Of a stretch of DNA of 64,000 nucleotides, positions 26,504-34,419 are shown one piece after another. Every line of letters begins with the position of its first letter. Positions within the stretch are counted from its first letter, which is position 1. The stretch is from CAVSVP01 sp963731125 (lineage in GTDB: Bacteria > Pseudomonadota > Gammaproteobacteria > Competibacterales > Competibacteraceae), in NCBI GenBank assembly GCA_963731125.1, contig CAVSVP010000023.1:1-64000 (forward strand), in the 5' to 3' direction. Both the position numbers and the translations under genes were made by a program. A model generated the notes under the pieces. The model searched no databases. It was not told the origin of the DNA and was given only the letters and a program-made list of their open reading frames with translations.

Positions 26504-27580
26504 TTTTAACATTTTATGAGAATGCGATCTGGTATTCAGTGCCGATGTCTCTCAGGATCTTAAAGAGCTCATCTCGGAGGCTGGAAAAGGATTCATAGGC
26601 CGAGAAGGGCAGCCATTCATATTTGATCTTGCGCCATAAGATTTCGATCAAATTTAATTCCGGTGAATACGGGGCGAGAAATTCTAGCTGCAGACCGGTA
26701 GCGTGCCAACGTTCCCGATTTGCCTCAACCGCTTCGCTGGTATGGAGCGAGGCATTATCGAGTACCACGACGGTGGGTTTTTCTCGGGTCTTGGCAAATT
26801 CATCAAAGCAGGCGATCACGACCGCAGTGTCGATGGTGCCTTCAAAGACATAAGAATGCACGTCACTGGCCCGATTCATAAACCCGAGCACATGGAGCCG
26901 CTGGCTATGGGACGCCGGTAACTCGATCGTCTCGCCGCGGGGTTGCCACGCGTAAGCCATCGCCGGGACGAGGGTAAAGCCGGACTCGTCAAAATAATAC
27001 CGCTCAATCGCCCCGCTCGCCTCGCGCTCAATCAGCTCGGCAAGCCGTTCCACCGAAGCGGCAAACGCCTGGGGATCGCGCTTGTCTTTGAGCGATTGTC
27101 GCACCCGCTTCCACACCAGCCCCGCCCGTTGGCACAACCGTTTCATCGTCTTCCTACTGACCTGGCGCCCGCCGCGCTTCTCTAACGCCGCCAGCACCCG
27201 CTTGATGGAGCGCGGCTCCGCTTCGAGCCACGCCAGCACCTGCGCTGCTTCCGCGGCGCTGAGTTTGCGCGGCCGACCACTGCGCGCTTGATCCAGTAAC
27301 CCCACTAACCCCCGACGTGCCCACGCTTTCAGCCAACTCGAGACCGTCTGGCGACACACGCCATAGATCGCCGCGATCGCTTGAACCCGATAACCCGACG
27401 CACTCAGCAAAATCGCATGGGCGCGCATCCGTGTCCAATGAAACGGGTGGTGTTGGTGCATCTCTTGTAGCGTCACCTTCTCGGGCTCGCTCAGGGGGGT
27501 TACCAATAGCATCAGTGGCCTATCACAACAATGGGACTCTAAAATAGAATAAGTTTACCTCATTTTTGCTTTTGTTAAAA
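26504..27580 (-). mobile_element. IS630-family insertion sequence
   Basis: Ends TTTTAACA and TGTTAAAA, with TA on both sides (26502-26503 and 27581-27582), matching the TA target duplication of the IS630/Tc1-mariner superfamily. It is about 1,077 bp with one transposase gene. It sits inside the 5' part of the IS5-type element, two to three bases before that element's probable original start codon. Confidence 0.78.
26514..27512 (-). CDS. IS630-family transposase
   Basis: A 332-aa product that appears complete. The N-terminal half has two helix-turn-helix units (GYRVQAIAAIYGVCRQTVSSWLKAW; KRVLAALEKRGGRQVSRKTMKRL). The DDE/D core is seen as RYYFDESGFTLVPAMAYAW (first Asp), VVVLDNASLHTS (second Asp) and FLAPYSPELNLIEILWRKIK (third acidic residue). 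Intact frame and clean TA duplications suggest a fairly recent insertion. It reads opposite to the IS5-type transposase. Confidence 0.9.
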   Translation of the reverse strand: MLLVTPLSEPEKVTLQEMHQHHPFHWTRMRAHAILLSASGYRVQAIAAIYGVCRQTVSSWLKAWARRGLVGLLDQARSGRPRKLSAAEAAQVLAWLEAEPRSIKRVLAALEKRGGRQVSRKTMKRLCQRAGLVWKRVRQSLKDKRDPQAFAASVERLAELIEREASGAIERYYFDESGFTLVPAMAYAWQPRGETIELPASHSQRLHVLGFMNRASDVHSYVFEGTIDTAVVIACFDEFAKTREKPTVVVLDNASLHTSEAVEANRERWHATGLQLEFLAPYSPELNLIEILWRKIKYEWLPFSAYESFSSLRDELFKILRDIGTEYQIAFS

Positions 27581-27623
27581 TACTTATGGCCGACTACTTA
27601 CGCACCGCTATCATGACTGTGAT

Positions 27624-28394
27624 GTGACCGACGCGCAATGGCAGGTGATTGAACCCTTGCTACCGGTACCGAAGAAACGTCCTGGCGGTCCTGGGCGGCC
27701 GCCGTCGGACCGGCGGCAAGGGGTGAATGGCATTTTCTATGGCAACCGCAGTGGCTGTCAGTGGCGGCGGCTGCCGCGCTACTACGGCAATTGGAATACG
27801 GTGTATGACCATTTCAATGAATGGAGTAAAGCCGGGGTGTGGGAGCAGGTGATGACGGTCTTGCGCCACCAGGAACGCCGTCGCCAAGGGCGGGCCGCCG
27901 AACCCTCGGCGGGCAGTGTGGATAGCCAACGCATCCAGGTCGCTTCGCCACCGGGCCCCCGCGGCATCGATGGCGGGACAAGCATCAAGGGGCGTAAACG
28001 GCATCTGTTGATGGATACCTTGGGCTTGATCCTTGTGGTTCTGGTTACCGCCGCGAATGTCAATGATCGGGTGGGACTTCGCCAGTTACTGAAGCACTAC
28101 TTCGCCGATGGCTTCAAGCGGCTGCGTCACGTGTGGGTTGACGGCGGGTATCACGGCGAGCCGCTGCAACGCTGGGTGGCCGGACTGAAAGTCACCTACA
28201 AAATCGTCTTGGAAGTCGTCGAGAACACCCTGCCGGGGTTTCATTTAGTAAAACGCCGGTGGGTAGTAGAACGCACTTTTTCTTGGCTGTTAAATTGCCG
28301 ACGTCATTCGAAAGATGATGAAGCCCATACGCGAAACAGCGAGGCCATGATCCAGATCTCGATGATCCATCTCTTGGTCCGACGGCTCGCTTGA
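27624..28394 (+). CDS. IS5-family transposase, 5' end altered
   Basis: A 256-aa open frame starting with GTG 27624: MTDAQWQVIEPLLPVPKK is the usual IS5/IS1031-group opening. The core has SGCQWRRLPRYYGNW, SVDSQRIQVA (first Asp), VWVDGGYHGEPL (second Asp) and WVVERTFSWLLNCRRHSKD (Glu region). Relatives have 8-12 more residues before TDAQW. An ATG at 27586 (MADYLRT...) is in another frame, and the in-frame upstream sequence reads RYHDCDV, so a one-base shift probably separated the original start. Whether it is still functional is doubtful. Confidence 0.82.
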   Translation: MTDAQWQVIEPLLPVPKKRPGGPGRPPSDRRQGVNGIFYGNRSGCQWRRLPRYYGNWNTVYDHFNEWSKAGVWEQVMTVLRHQERRRQGRAAEPSAGSVDSQRIQVASPPGPRGIDGGTSIKGRKRHLLMDTLGLILVVLVTAANVNDRVGLRQLLKHYFADGFKRLRHVWVDGGYHGEPLQRWVAGLKVTYKIVLEVVENTLPGFHLVKRRWVVERTFSWLLNCRRHSKDDEAHTRNSEAMIQISMIHLLVRRLA

Positions 28395-28414
28395 GGGGGT
28401 TTTCCAACAGCCTC

Positions 28415-28748
28415 TGAGAAGGGGCAAGCAACGCGCATATTGCCGCTGTTGCCATCGTGGACATCTGTTTCGTCCTTGAAAAGCTCCTTAAAACCATAGT
28501 GTAGTTCCTCTAGTTAATCCCATTGCATTGTTCCCTGGTGAGAGCCATGTGTTTCTCTACCGACTACACTAACGGGTAATTTGCGTCCTCTTCAAGAGAG
28601 CGATTGTCACACTTTTGATACAGACGAGTCTGGTGATCATTTATCAAGCGGATCCAGTGCAAAATCAGACACTATAATGTTAATAAGAATGTGGCCTATC
28701 CGAGGCGTTTGCCGAGCTTAAGGGGGAGGGCGGACGCTGCACGCGGCA
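28415..28748. other. Gap after IS5-type element
   Basis: About 330 bases. On the minus strand next to the element one frame reads HYGFKELFKDETDVHDGNSG, which looks protein-like but has no start and does not extend the truncated kinase. It may be a remnant of the gene or element that recombined here. No hairpin with a T-tract was noticed. Confidence 0.3.
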
Positions 28749-29705
28749 TTAACGGGTAGGTGCTTCGGTTTGCGCTGCCTGCGTCGGAATGAAGGGTGAG
28801 TAATCCAGGAATTCCCAGTCCAGCCGGAAAGGCAGGATACTGTCCCGCCAAGCCTCGAGTTCGAACTGCCAGAAGCGCCCCGTACCGCCGGTCTCCCCGG
28901 CAGGATCGTCAAGTTCCCATAGGATCTCCGGCCGCCCAGTGAGCTGTAACACCCGGCTGTTCTCAAAATCAATGAAGACCAGGCCTGCACGTGGATAGCT
29001 CATAAAGTTGCCCAGCGTGTTGAACATGCTGTTGCCGATGTAGTCCGGGATGCGTAAACGGTGGTCGTCCAGCACGCGGACGAAGCCCGGCCGGCCCCCC
29101 CGGTGGGAGGCATCGACACCGTGCTTGGAGTGGGCACTGGCGACGAAAAAGGTGTCGGCGTCGGCAATCAGGGTGCGCTGCGCCTGCGTTAGTACTTCGC
29201 CGTGTCGGCTTACCGCAACGGGTCCCACCGTATCGGCTGCCGGTACTCGCCAGTGACGTCGCTGGATATACTTCGGGCAATTCGGATAGGTTCGCTCTAC
29301 ATCGATGGCATAGCTTGACTCGCTAAGCCGGCGTGCCCGCCCGTTGACCCGCAGGCGACGGCGCGAGGTAAGATCGATAACAAGCAGACCGACACTAGAA
29401 TTATCGTCCAAGTTACGCCACAGAGGATCAGTGTTATCCGTCCGGGGCTGCGTCAGGTCCAGCACCAGGGTGCGATCGTCGCTGGCCCGCAGAAAGCCGG
29501 GTGCACCGAACAGGGCGGAGGCCCAGACCCGGCCGTCACGGTCGAGGCTGCCGATTATCGCCATCGGCTGCTGCTCGAGAAATAATAAGACCTTGCCGGA
29601 GAGACGGTCAGCGATGATACGGCTGTTCTTATCGGCGGTTTGGTTTTCGTTGACACGTCGCTGCACCGCCAACTCGCCTTCGTGGTAGGGATTGTCGATG
29701 GTCAT
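28749..29705 (-). CDS. Pyridoxamine-phosphate-oxidase-like flavin-binding protein
   Basis: A 318-aa product. The opening MTIDNPYHEGELAVQRRV is typical of a family of roughly 300-aa proteins with two PNPOx-like split barrels. The first barrel spans about residues 35-125 (FLEQQPMAIIGSLDRDGRVWAS) and the second about 185-285 (SAHSKHGVDASHRGGRPGF, FNTLGNFMSYPRAGLVFIDF). Such domains bind FMN or F420-type cofactors; the substrate is unknown. The C-terminal ferredoxin domain of longer relatives is absent. It lies 71 bases after the hydrolase gene and is probably in its operon. Confidence 0.8.
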   Translation of the reverse strand: MTIDNPYHEGELAVQRRVNENQTADKNSRIIADRLSGKVLLFLEQQPMAIIGSLDRDGRVWASALFGAPGFLRASDDRTLVLDLTQPRTDNTDPLWRNLDDNSSVGLLVIDLTSRRRLRVNGRARRLSESSYAIDVERTYPNCPKYIQRRHWRVPAADTVGPVAVSRHGEVLTQAQRTLIADADTFFVASAHSKHGVDASHRGGRPGFVRVLDDHRLRIPDYIGNSMFNTLGNFMSYPRAGLVFIDFENSRVLQLTGRPEILWELDDPAGETGGTGRFWQFELEAWRDSILPFRLDWEFLDYSPFIPTQAAQTEAPTR

Positions 29706-29776
29706 AATGCTGTTTTCCAGGTTTGGTGAAGGGGGAGCACTCTGCGCCAGGGTGCCCCCGTGGTTGGTAGTTCAGC

Positions 29777-30670
29777 TCAGTCGGTGGTTAGCGCCGTAGC
29801 CGTTGTCTGCTGCATAAAGTCCCGAATCTTCTGAGCAATGAAAGCACCGTCTTCCTCCAACGCAAAGTGACCCGTATCCAGGATATTGAAATCCACATGG
29901 TTAAGGTCTCGCTTGTAGGGATGGGCACCTTCTTCCGGAAAGATAAAGTCCCCTTTACCCCACACCAGGAGCGCAGGAGGTTGATAGGTTCTCATGTATT
30001 CCTGCCACTCAGGATACAACGGGGGGTTTGAGCCGTAGCTCAAAAACAGCGCCAGCTGAATTTCTCTATTACCGGGACGATCGAGGTAGTGTTGGTCAAT
30101 AATCCAGTTGTCCGGGCTGATGTTGGCTTTGTCTCTGGTACCGTGGGTGTATTGCCACTCTGTGGCACTAATGTCGAGAAATTTGGTCAATACCGCTCGG
30201 TTTTCGGGCGTTTGCGCATTCCAGTAAGCGCGGAGAGGGTTCCAGAATTCCCGTAGCCCTTCAACGTAAGCATTGCCGTTTTGAATAATCAACCCGTCAA
30301 CTCTATCCGGGTTGGCCGTTGCCAGACGAAAACCCACCGGAGCGCCGTAATCCATCAGATAGAGAGTGTAGGATTTAAGTCCGATCTTGTGAACAAACTG
30401 CTGCATCACGTTGGCCAGATTGGCGAAGGTGTATTCAAATTCTGCGACGCTGGGCATTGCGCTTTGGCCGAATCCGGGATAATCCGGTGCGATTACGTGG
30501 TAGCGGTCGGACAGTCGCGGAATAAGGTTTCTAAACATGTGCGATGATGTCGGAAAACCGTGCAGCAACAAAATGCTGGGGGCATCCTTGGGGCCGGCTT
30601 CACGGTAGAAAATGCGCAATCCATTGATCGTTTCCGTTTTGTACTTGGTTTCGAAAGCTTGTCGGTTCAT
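29777..30670 (-). CDS. Alpha/beta hydrolase of the dehalogenase/epoxide-hydrolase type
   Basis: A 297-aa product. The ATG at 30670 follows AGGAGAA; the open frame runs 25 codons further without a ribosome site. Motifs: oxyanion region ILLLHGFPTSSHMFRNLIP, nucleophile elbow LYLMDYGAPVGF with Asp rather than Ser, then LVWGKGDFIFP and the catalytic His in LDTGHFALEEDG. An Asp nucleophile is characteristic of haloalkane dehalogenases and soluble epoxide hydrolases. No signal peptide, so cytoplasmic. It is divergent from a LysR-type regulator gene, which probably controls it and the PNPOx-like gene behind it. Confidence 0.82.
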   Translation of the reverse strand: MNRQAFETKYKTETINGLRIFYREAGPKDAPSILLLHGFPTSSHMFRNLIPRLSDRYHVIAPDYPGFGQSAMPSVAEFEYTFANLANVMQQFVHKIGLKSYTLYLMDYGAPVGFRLATANPDRVDGLIIQNGNAYVEGLREFWNPLRAYWNAQTPENRAVLTKFLDISATEWQYTHGTRDKANISPDNWIIDQHYLDRPGNREIQLALFLSYGSNPPLYPEWQEYMRTYQPPALLVWGKGDFIFPEEGAHPYKRDLNHVDFNILDTGHFALEEDGAFIAQKIRDFMQQTTATALTTD

Positions 30671-30802
30671 GGATTTTCTCCTTTTGCCTGCACGGGCCAG
30701 GCATGGCATAAATGAAATCTGTTTTGTAGCGCTTGGCTGTTGCAAAGCCGCACGATGTCATCGAGTGATAAACAGCATAAGGACTACGTAATCTGGAATA
30801 AA

Positions 30803-30841
30803 TACTCTTTTATCTATTTGACTACTCCGTTTTTTAGAGTA
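30803..30841. promoter_or_regulatory. Candidate LysR-type operator
   Basis: In the divergent gap, TACTC occurs at 30803-30807 and 30823-30827, and GAGTA at 30837-30841. TACTC-N9-GAGTA is a dyad of the general T-N11-A kind bound by LysR-family proteins, and the extra half-site 20 bases away would allow tetramer binding. The site ends 11 bases before the regulator start. Confidence 0.5.
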
Positions 30842-30851
30842 ATCTGAGAAG

Positions 30852-31796
30852 ATGGATAAGTTGCAGTCAATGTCGGTCTTCGTGCAGATCGCCGAGCGCG
30901 GCAGTCTGACGGCGGCGGCCGATGCGCTCGGTAAATCGCTGCCCTCGGTGGTGCGGATACTGGCTACGCTGGAGGAGTCGCTTCAGGTGCGTCTCTTCAA
31001 TCGCACCACGCGGCGGATCGCCCTCACCGAGGAGGGGCGGTTCTACCTGGAGCGTTGCCGCAAGATCCTGGCGGATATCGAAGAGACGGACATGGCTCTC
31101 GGTGAGCATCAGATTGAGCCCAGTGGAACCGTCTCGCTGACGGCGCCGGTGCGGTTTGGTGAGATGCACGTGGCGCCGGCGGTGACCCGTTTTCTCCAAC
31201 GGCACCGGCGAATGCGAGCCAATCTGTTGTTGTTGGATCGGGTTGTCAATCTCCTGGAAGAGGGCATGGACGCGGCTGTGCGCATTGCCGAACTCAGCGA
31301 TTCATCGTTAATCGCCAGACCCATCGGTGAAATCCGCCGGGTGGTCTGCGCCAGTCCTACGCTGCTGTCAGAAACCGGCAGACCGCAACGGCCCGAGGCG
31401 TTATCAGCGCTTCCCTGCTTGCTGTTTACCGGTATTTCGACAGGCTCGGCCTGGCATTTTCAGGATGGTGACAAGCGCCTGTCGGTGCCGGTCAGCGGCA
31501 GGTTGTTATGCAATCAGGTAGGCGCTGCGATTGATGCCTGCATAGCGGGGCTGGGCTTCGGTCTGTTTCTGCACTATCAGGCGATGCCTTCGCTCGAGCG
31601 GGGTACGTTAGAGATCGTACTGAGCGAGTTCGAGCCACCTCCGCTGCCGGTCAGCGTGGTGTACCCCCATACGCGGCTGATGTCTGCGCGGGTTAGGACC
31701 TTCGTCGATTGGATAGCGCGGGATCTGCGGCAGTCGTTAGGTGACGGCACGGCCAGGTCCAATAGCGGCAAAATCCTTGGCGATGTCGACCGATGA
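30852..31796 (+). CDS. LysR-family transcriptional regulator
   Basis: A 314-aa product. The winged helix-turn-helix fills residues 1-62 (MDKLQSMSVFVQIAERGSL, TAAADALGKSLPSVVRILATLE, LFNRTTRRIALTEEGRFYLE). The effector domain follows (SGTVSLTAPVRFGEMHVAPAV, LRVxEL-like AVRIAELSDSSLIARPIG). The pattern is that of the CrgA-like branch, which often controls a divergent oxidoreductase or hydrolase. The adjacent divergent hydrolase and PNPOx-like genes are the likely targets. The 3' end overlaps the start of the next esterase gene by 14 bases. Confidence 0.88.
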   Translation: MDKLQSMSVFVQIAERGSLTAAADALGKSLPSVVRILATLEESLQVRLFNRTTRRIALTEEGRFYLERCRKILADIEETDMALGEHQIEPSGTVSLTAPVRFGEMHVAPAVTRFLQRHRRMRANLLLLDRVVNLLEEGMDAAVRIAELSDSSLIARPIGEIRRVVCASPTLLSETGRPQRPEALSALPCLLFTGISTGSAWHFQDGDKRLSVPVSGRLLCNQVGAAIDACIAGLGFGLFLHYQAMPSLERGTLEIVLSEFEPPPLPVSVVYPHTRLMSARVRTFVDWIARDLRQSLGDGTARSNSGKILGDVDR

Positions 31797-32781
31797 CAGG
31801 CTCCGGCTGGCAGATCAACATTTTGTGAGGTACTTTTGGGTGTGGTTAGCAAAGCGCTGGTCGTTGGGTTTATGTTTAACATGGCTGCGCCAGCCAACTC
31901 TCATTGTGTTGGCTGTATTAGCCCTGCCGGCTTTCCACACACTTTCAGCCGCACCACATAACACCGAGTCGCGAATTCTTACGGTAACGCGTGTGATGCC
32001 GCATTTCAACCGTGAGAAACGGATATGGATCTATCTGCCACCCGACTATGGTACCGATGCGTCCAAGCGCTTTCCGGTGGTTTATATGCAAGACGGCCAA
32101 TATCTGTTTCGTCCGTTTCCAAATCCTTCCGTCAATCTCTATCTTAATGAGATGCTGCAGCGTGAACTCCAACAGGCGTTTAGCCGGTATGGCAATTGGC
32201 AAGTGGATAAGCGTCTTGATCGTCTCTTTGCTGAGAAAAAAATGGGTGGAATCATTGTCGTAGGCATATCCAGCGATGACGGCAACAGAACCGCCGAGTA
32301 TTCGCCTTGGCCCTGGCGCGGCGCGCCCGTGTCTGAAGGGGATCAATACGTCGAGTTTATCGTGCAAACGCTGAAACCGTATATTGATGATAACTACTTG
32401 ACTCTTAGCGGGCGTGCTGGCACTGCTATCGCCGGCAGTTCACTGGGTGGCTTGATTGCAATTTACGGGGGATTAAAATATCAGCATATTTTCTCCAAGG
32501 TTGCCGCCTTTTCACCCGTATTGACGCCCCAGGTGTTTGGGCGGCAATTGCTTGAGTTCATCAGCCGGCAAGGCAAATTGCATGCGATGAAAATTTATGT
32601 CGATCTCGGCAGTGCGGAGTTGAATTTCGGTCCCCTCGAGCCCGTTTATGAGTCACTGCGGGCGGCCGGTTTTTATCGCAGAGAGTTATGGTTTCGTCTG
32701 ATACCCAAGGGGGAACATCGAGTAGAACATTGGGGCAAACGCTTTCCCGAAGCGTTGCTGTGGTTGTATTGCTTACCATAA
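31783..32781 (+). CDS. Exported or membrane-anchored esterase (PF00756-type)
   Basis: A 332-aa product from ATG 31783, overlapping the LysR gene end; an upstream in-frame start is buried deeper in that gene. A hydrophobic stretch near residues 36-56 (TLIVLAVLALPAFHTLSAA) would export it. The hydrolase fold shows REKRIWIYLPPDYG, FPVVYMQDGQYLF, the nucleophile elbow IAGSSLGGLIAIYGG (Ser) and the catalytic His region PKGEHRVEHWGKRFPEALLW. This is the esterase D/IroE-like putative esterase family acting on acyl esters. Its link to the LysR gene is by overlap only. Confidence 0.8.
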   Translation: MSTDDRLRLADQHFVRYFWVWLAKRWSLGLCLTWLRQPTLIVLAVLALPAFHTLSAAPHNTESRILTVTRVMPHFNREKRIWIYLPPDYGTDASKRFPVVYMQDGQYLFRPFPNPSVNLYLNEMLQRELQQAFSRYGNWQVDKRLDRLFAEKKMGGIIVVGISSDDGNRTAEYSPWPWRGAPVSEGDQYVEFIVQTLKPYIDDNYLTLSGRAGTAIAGSSLGGLIAIYGGLKYQHIFSKVAAFSPVLTPQVFGRQLLEFISRQGKLHAMKIYVDLGSAELNFGPLEPVYESLRAAGFYRRELWFRLIPKGEHRVEHWGKRFPEALLWLYCLP

Positions 32782-33064
32782 AATGATTTCTGTAAAAACA
32801 TACCAAATGATTAAGTTCTCTACCTTTGCAGCAATGCCTATAGCCGATGAAAGCTGACGCCGCCTATCACCAGATGCGACCCAGGTGAGCAATTAGAGTG
32901 GATGGTTCGGCTAGACGATATGGTTTGACGGCGAAAGAAACCTATCGCTTTTTTCGGTTTTTCCCAATTTGAGATTGGCTTCGACAATGCGGCCATCTTC
33001 CGCTTGGCTACGGCGGTAACCTTATTCTTAGATCGATAAAATCAGCCGAAAGAAAGAGGATGCC

Positions 33065-34171
33065 ATGAAAACACTACACCTGTTGCTGATCATAATGAGC
33101 TTGCTCGCTATGCCTTTCCCTCGCGCCTTCGCCCACGGTCCCGAGCAGCCGGATCATCAGATTGCAGACCTCGGTGAGCTGGTACTCGAGAACGGAAAGG
33201 TCATTAAAAACCTTCGCATGTCGTATGTCACCCACGGAAAACTTAACGCGACCAAAAATAACGCCATTCTTTTTATGCATGGCTTCAGTGGTAACCATCA
33301 TATGGCGGATCATCTGATCGGCCCGGGAAAGCCGCTTGATACGGAGCGCTACTTCATTATTAGCAGCGATAGCCTCGGCAATACGCAGACCGGATTCGAG
33401 CATAGCACGAGTCCAACCAGTAGCGGGCTTAAGATGGCGTTTCCCGAATATAATCTACGGGATATGGTCAATGCCGAATATAAACTTGTCACCGAGGGTT
33501 TAGGCCTTACGCGGCTTCTCGCCTCCATGGGCATTTCGATGGGCGCCGCAAAGGCCCAGCAGCTCGCTGTCAGCTATCCGGATTTTTCACAAGGTATTGT
33601 CTTGGTGGTGGGCGGTGCGCTCTGGAGTACCCAGGGCTTTCACACCATGACGCAGATACAGTCCACTCTCGAAGTTTGCCAAGGGTGGCAGGATGGAAAT
33701 TACCAGAAAAATCCTCAGCAATGCGCTGCCGTTGCCTTACGGTCCCTCGTCCCTTCGCTTTATAGTCGGGCATGGTGGAACGAGCATATCACCACGCCGG
33801 CGGCGTTCCAGCAGCTGGAGCAGGTCTGGTATGAGCAATTTCTGGGTTTCCAGGATGCCAGAGATCTTTACCTGCTGGCGAAGGCAATGGGACAAACAAC
33901 ACTGGCTGATACGCCGGGGTTCAATGGTGATCTGATGGCAGCGCTGCAATCCGTCAAAGCGAAAACTCTCTTTATTATCAGTCCCCAAGATCAGTTTCTT
34001 CCTCCGGAGTATATCGAGATCCAACACAGCGCTATCCCCGATTCCCGGATGGTGTCAATTGACTCCCCTGCAGGCCACACTATCTGTTGCGATGGAGATC
34101 CGCAAGCCACCTGGGTCATGGGAGAAGCGATCAGGGGCTTTTTGAGAGAGCTGACGGCAGGCGCTGACTAG
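33065..34171 (+). CDS. Exported alpha/beta hydrolase of MetX-like type
   Basis: A 368-aa product with a signal peptide (HLLLIIMSLLAMPFPRAFA) behind GAAAGAGGATGCC. Homoserine O-acetyltransferase-like layout: LRMSYVTHGKLNATKNNAILFMHG, nucleophile elbow LLASMGISMGAAKAQQLAVSYP (Ser), FIISPQDQFLPP (Asp) and DSPAGHTICCDGDP (His). The exported location argues against methionine synthesis, so it is probably an esterase or acyltransferase of unknown substrate. It is separate from the preceding esterase by 283 bases in which I see no gene. Confidence 0.78.
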   Translation: MKTLHLLLIIMSLLAMPFPRAFAHGPEQPDHQIADLGELVLENGKVIKNLRMSYVTHGKLNATKNNAILFMHGFSGNHHMADHLIGPGKPLDTERYFIISSDSLGNTQTGFEHSTSPTSSGLKMAFPEYNLRDMVNAEYKLVTEGLGLTRLLASMGISMGAAKAQQLAVSYPDFSQGIVLVVGGALWSTQGFHTMTQIQSTLEVCQGWQDGNYQKNPQQCAAVALRSLVPSLYSRAWWNEHITTPAAFQQLEQVWYEQFLGFQDARDLYLLAKAMGQTTLADTPGFNGDLMAALQSVKAKTLFIISPQDQFLPPEYIEIQHSAIPDSRMVSIDSPAGHTICCDGDPQATWVMGEAIRGFLRELTAGAD

Positions 34172-34419
34172 GCAGATGCAAGATCTCTCGCATCAATGGG
34201 TTTCGGGTCAATAGACTCGCACGAGGACGATCAAGATGCTTTACGATGAAGATATTGTGGCTTGGGCACGGCAGCAGGCGCAGCTTTTACGGACCGGAAG
34301 GTTTGCCGAATTAGATATAGAACACATCGCCGAGGAGATCGAAGACGTGGGCAAGAGTGAACAGCGGGAACTGGCTAGTCGCATGGCGGTACTGCTTGCC
34401 TGGCCTGATGAAAACAACT

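Larger units (their letters stand above)
26375..28414 (+). mobile_element. IS5-family element carrying a nested IS630
   Basis: Inverted ends GAGGCTGTTGGAAAAACC (26375) and GGTTTTCCAACAGCCTC (ending 28414), flanked by TGA at 26372-26374 and 28415-28417, a TNA-type 3-bp target duplication as in the IS1031/IS427 groups. Without the nested IS630 and its TA duplicate the element is about 960 bp. It has truncated a hybrid sensor kinase gene. Confidence 0.8.

Noticed and set aside
27154..27438. Minus-strand 94-aa frame within the IS630
   Set aside because: Out-of-frame overlap of the transposase gene with low-complexity composition.
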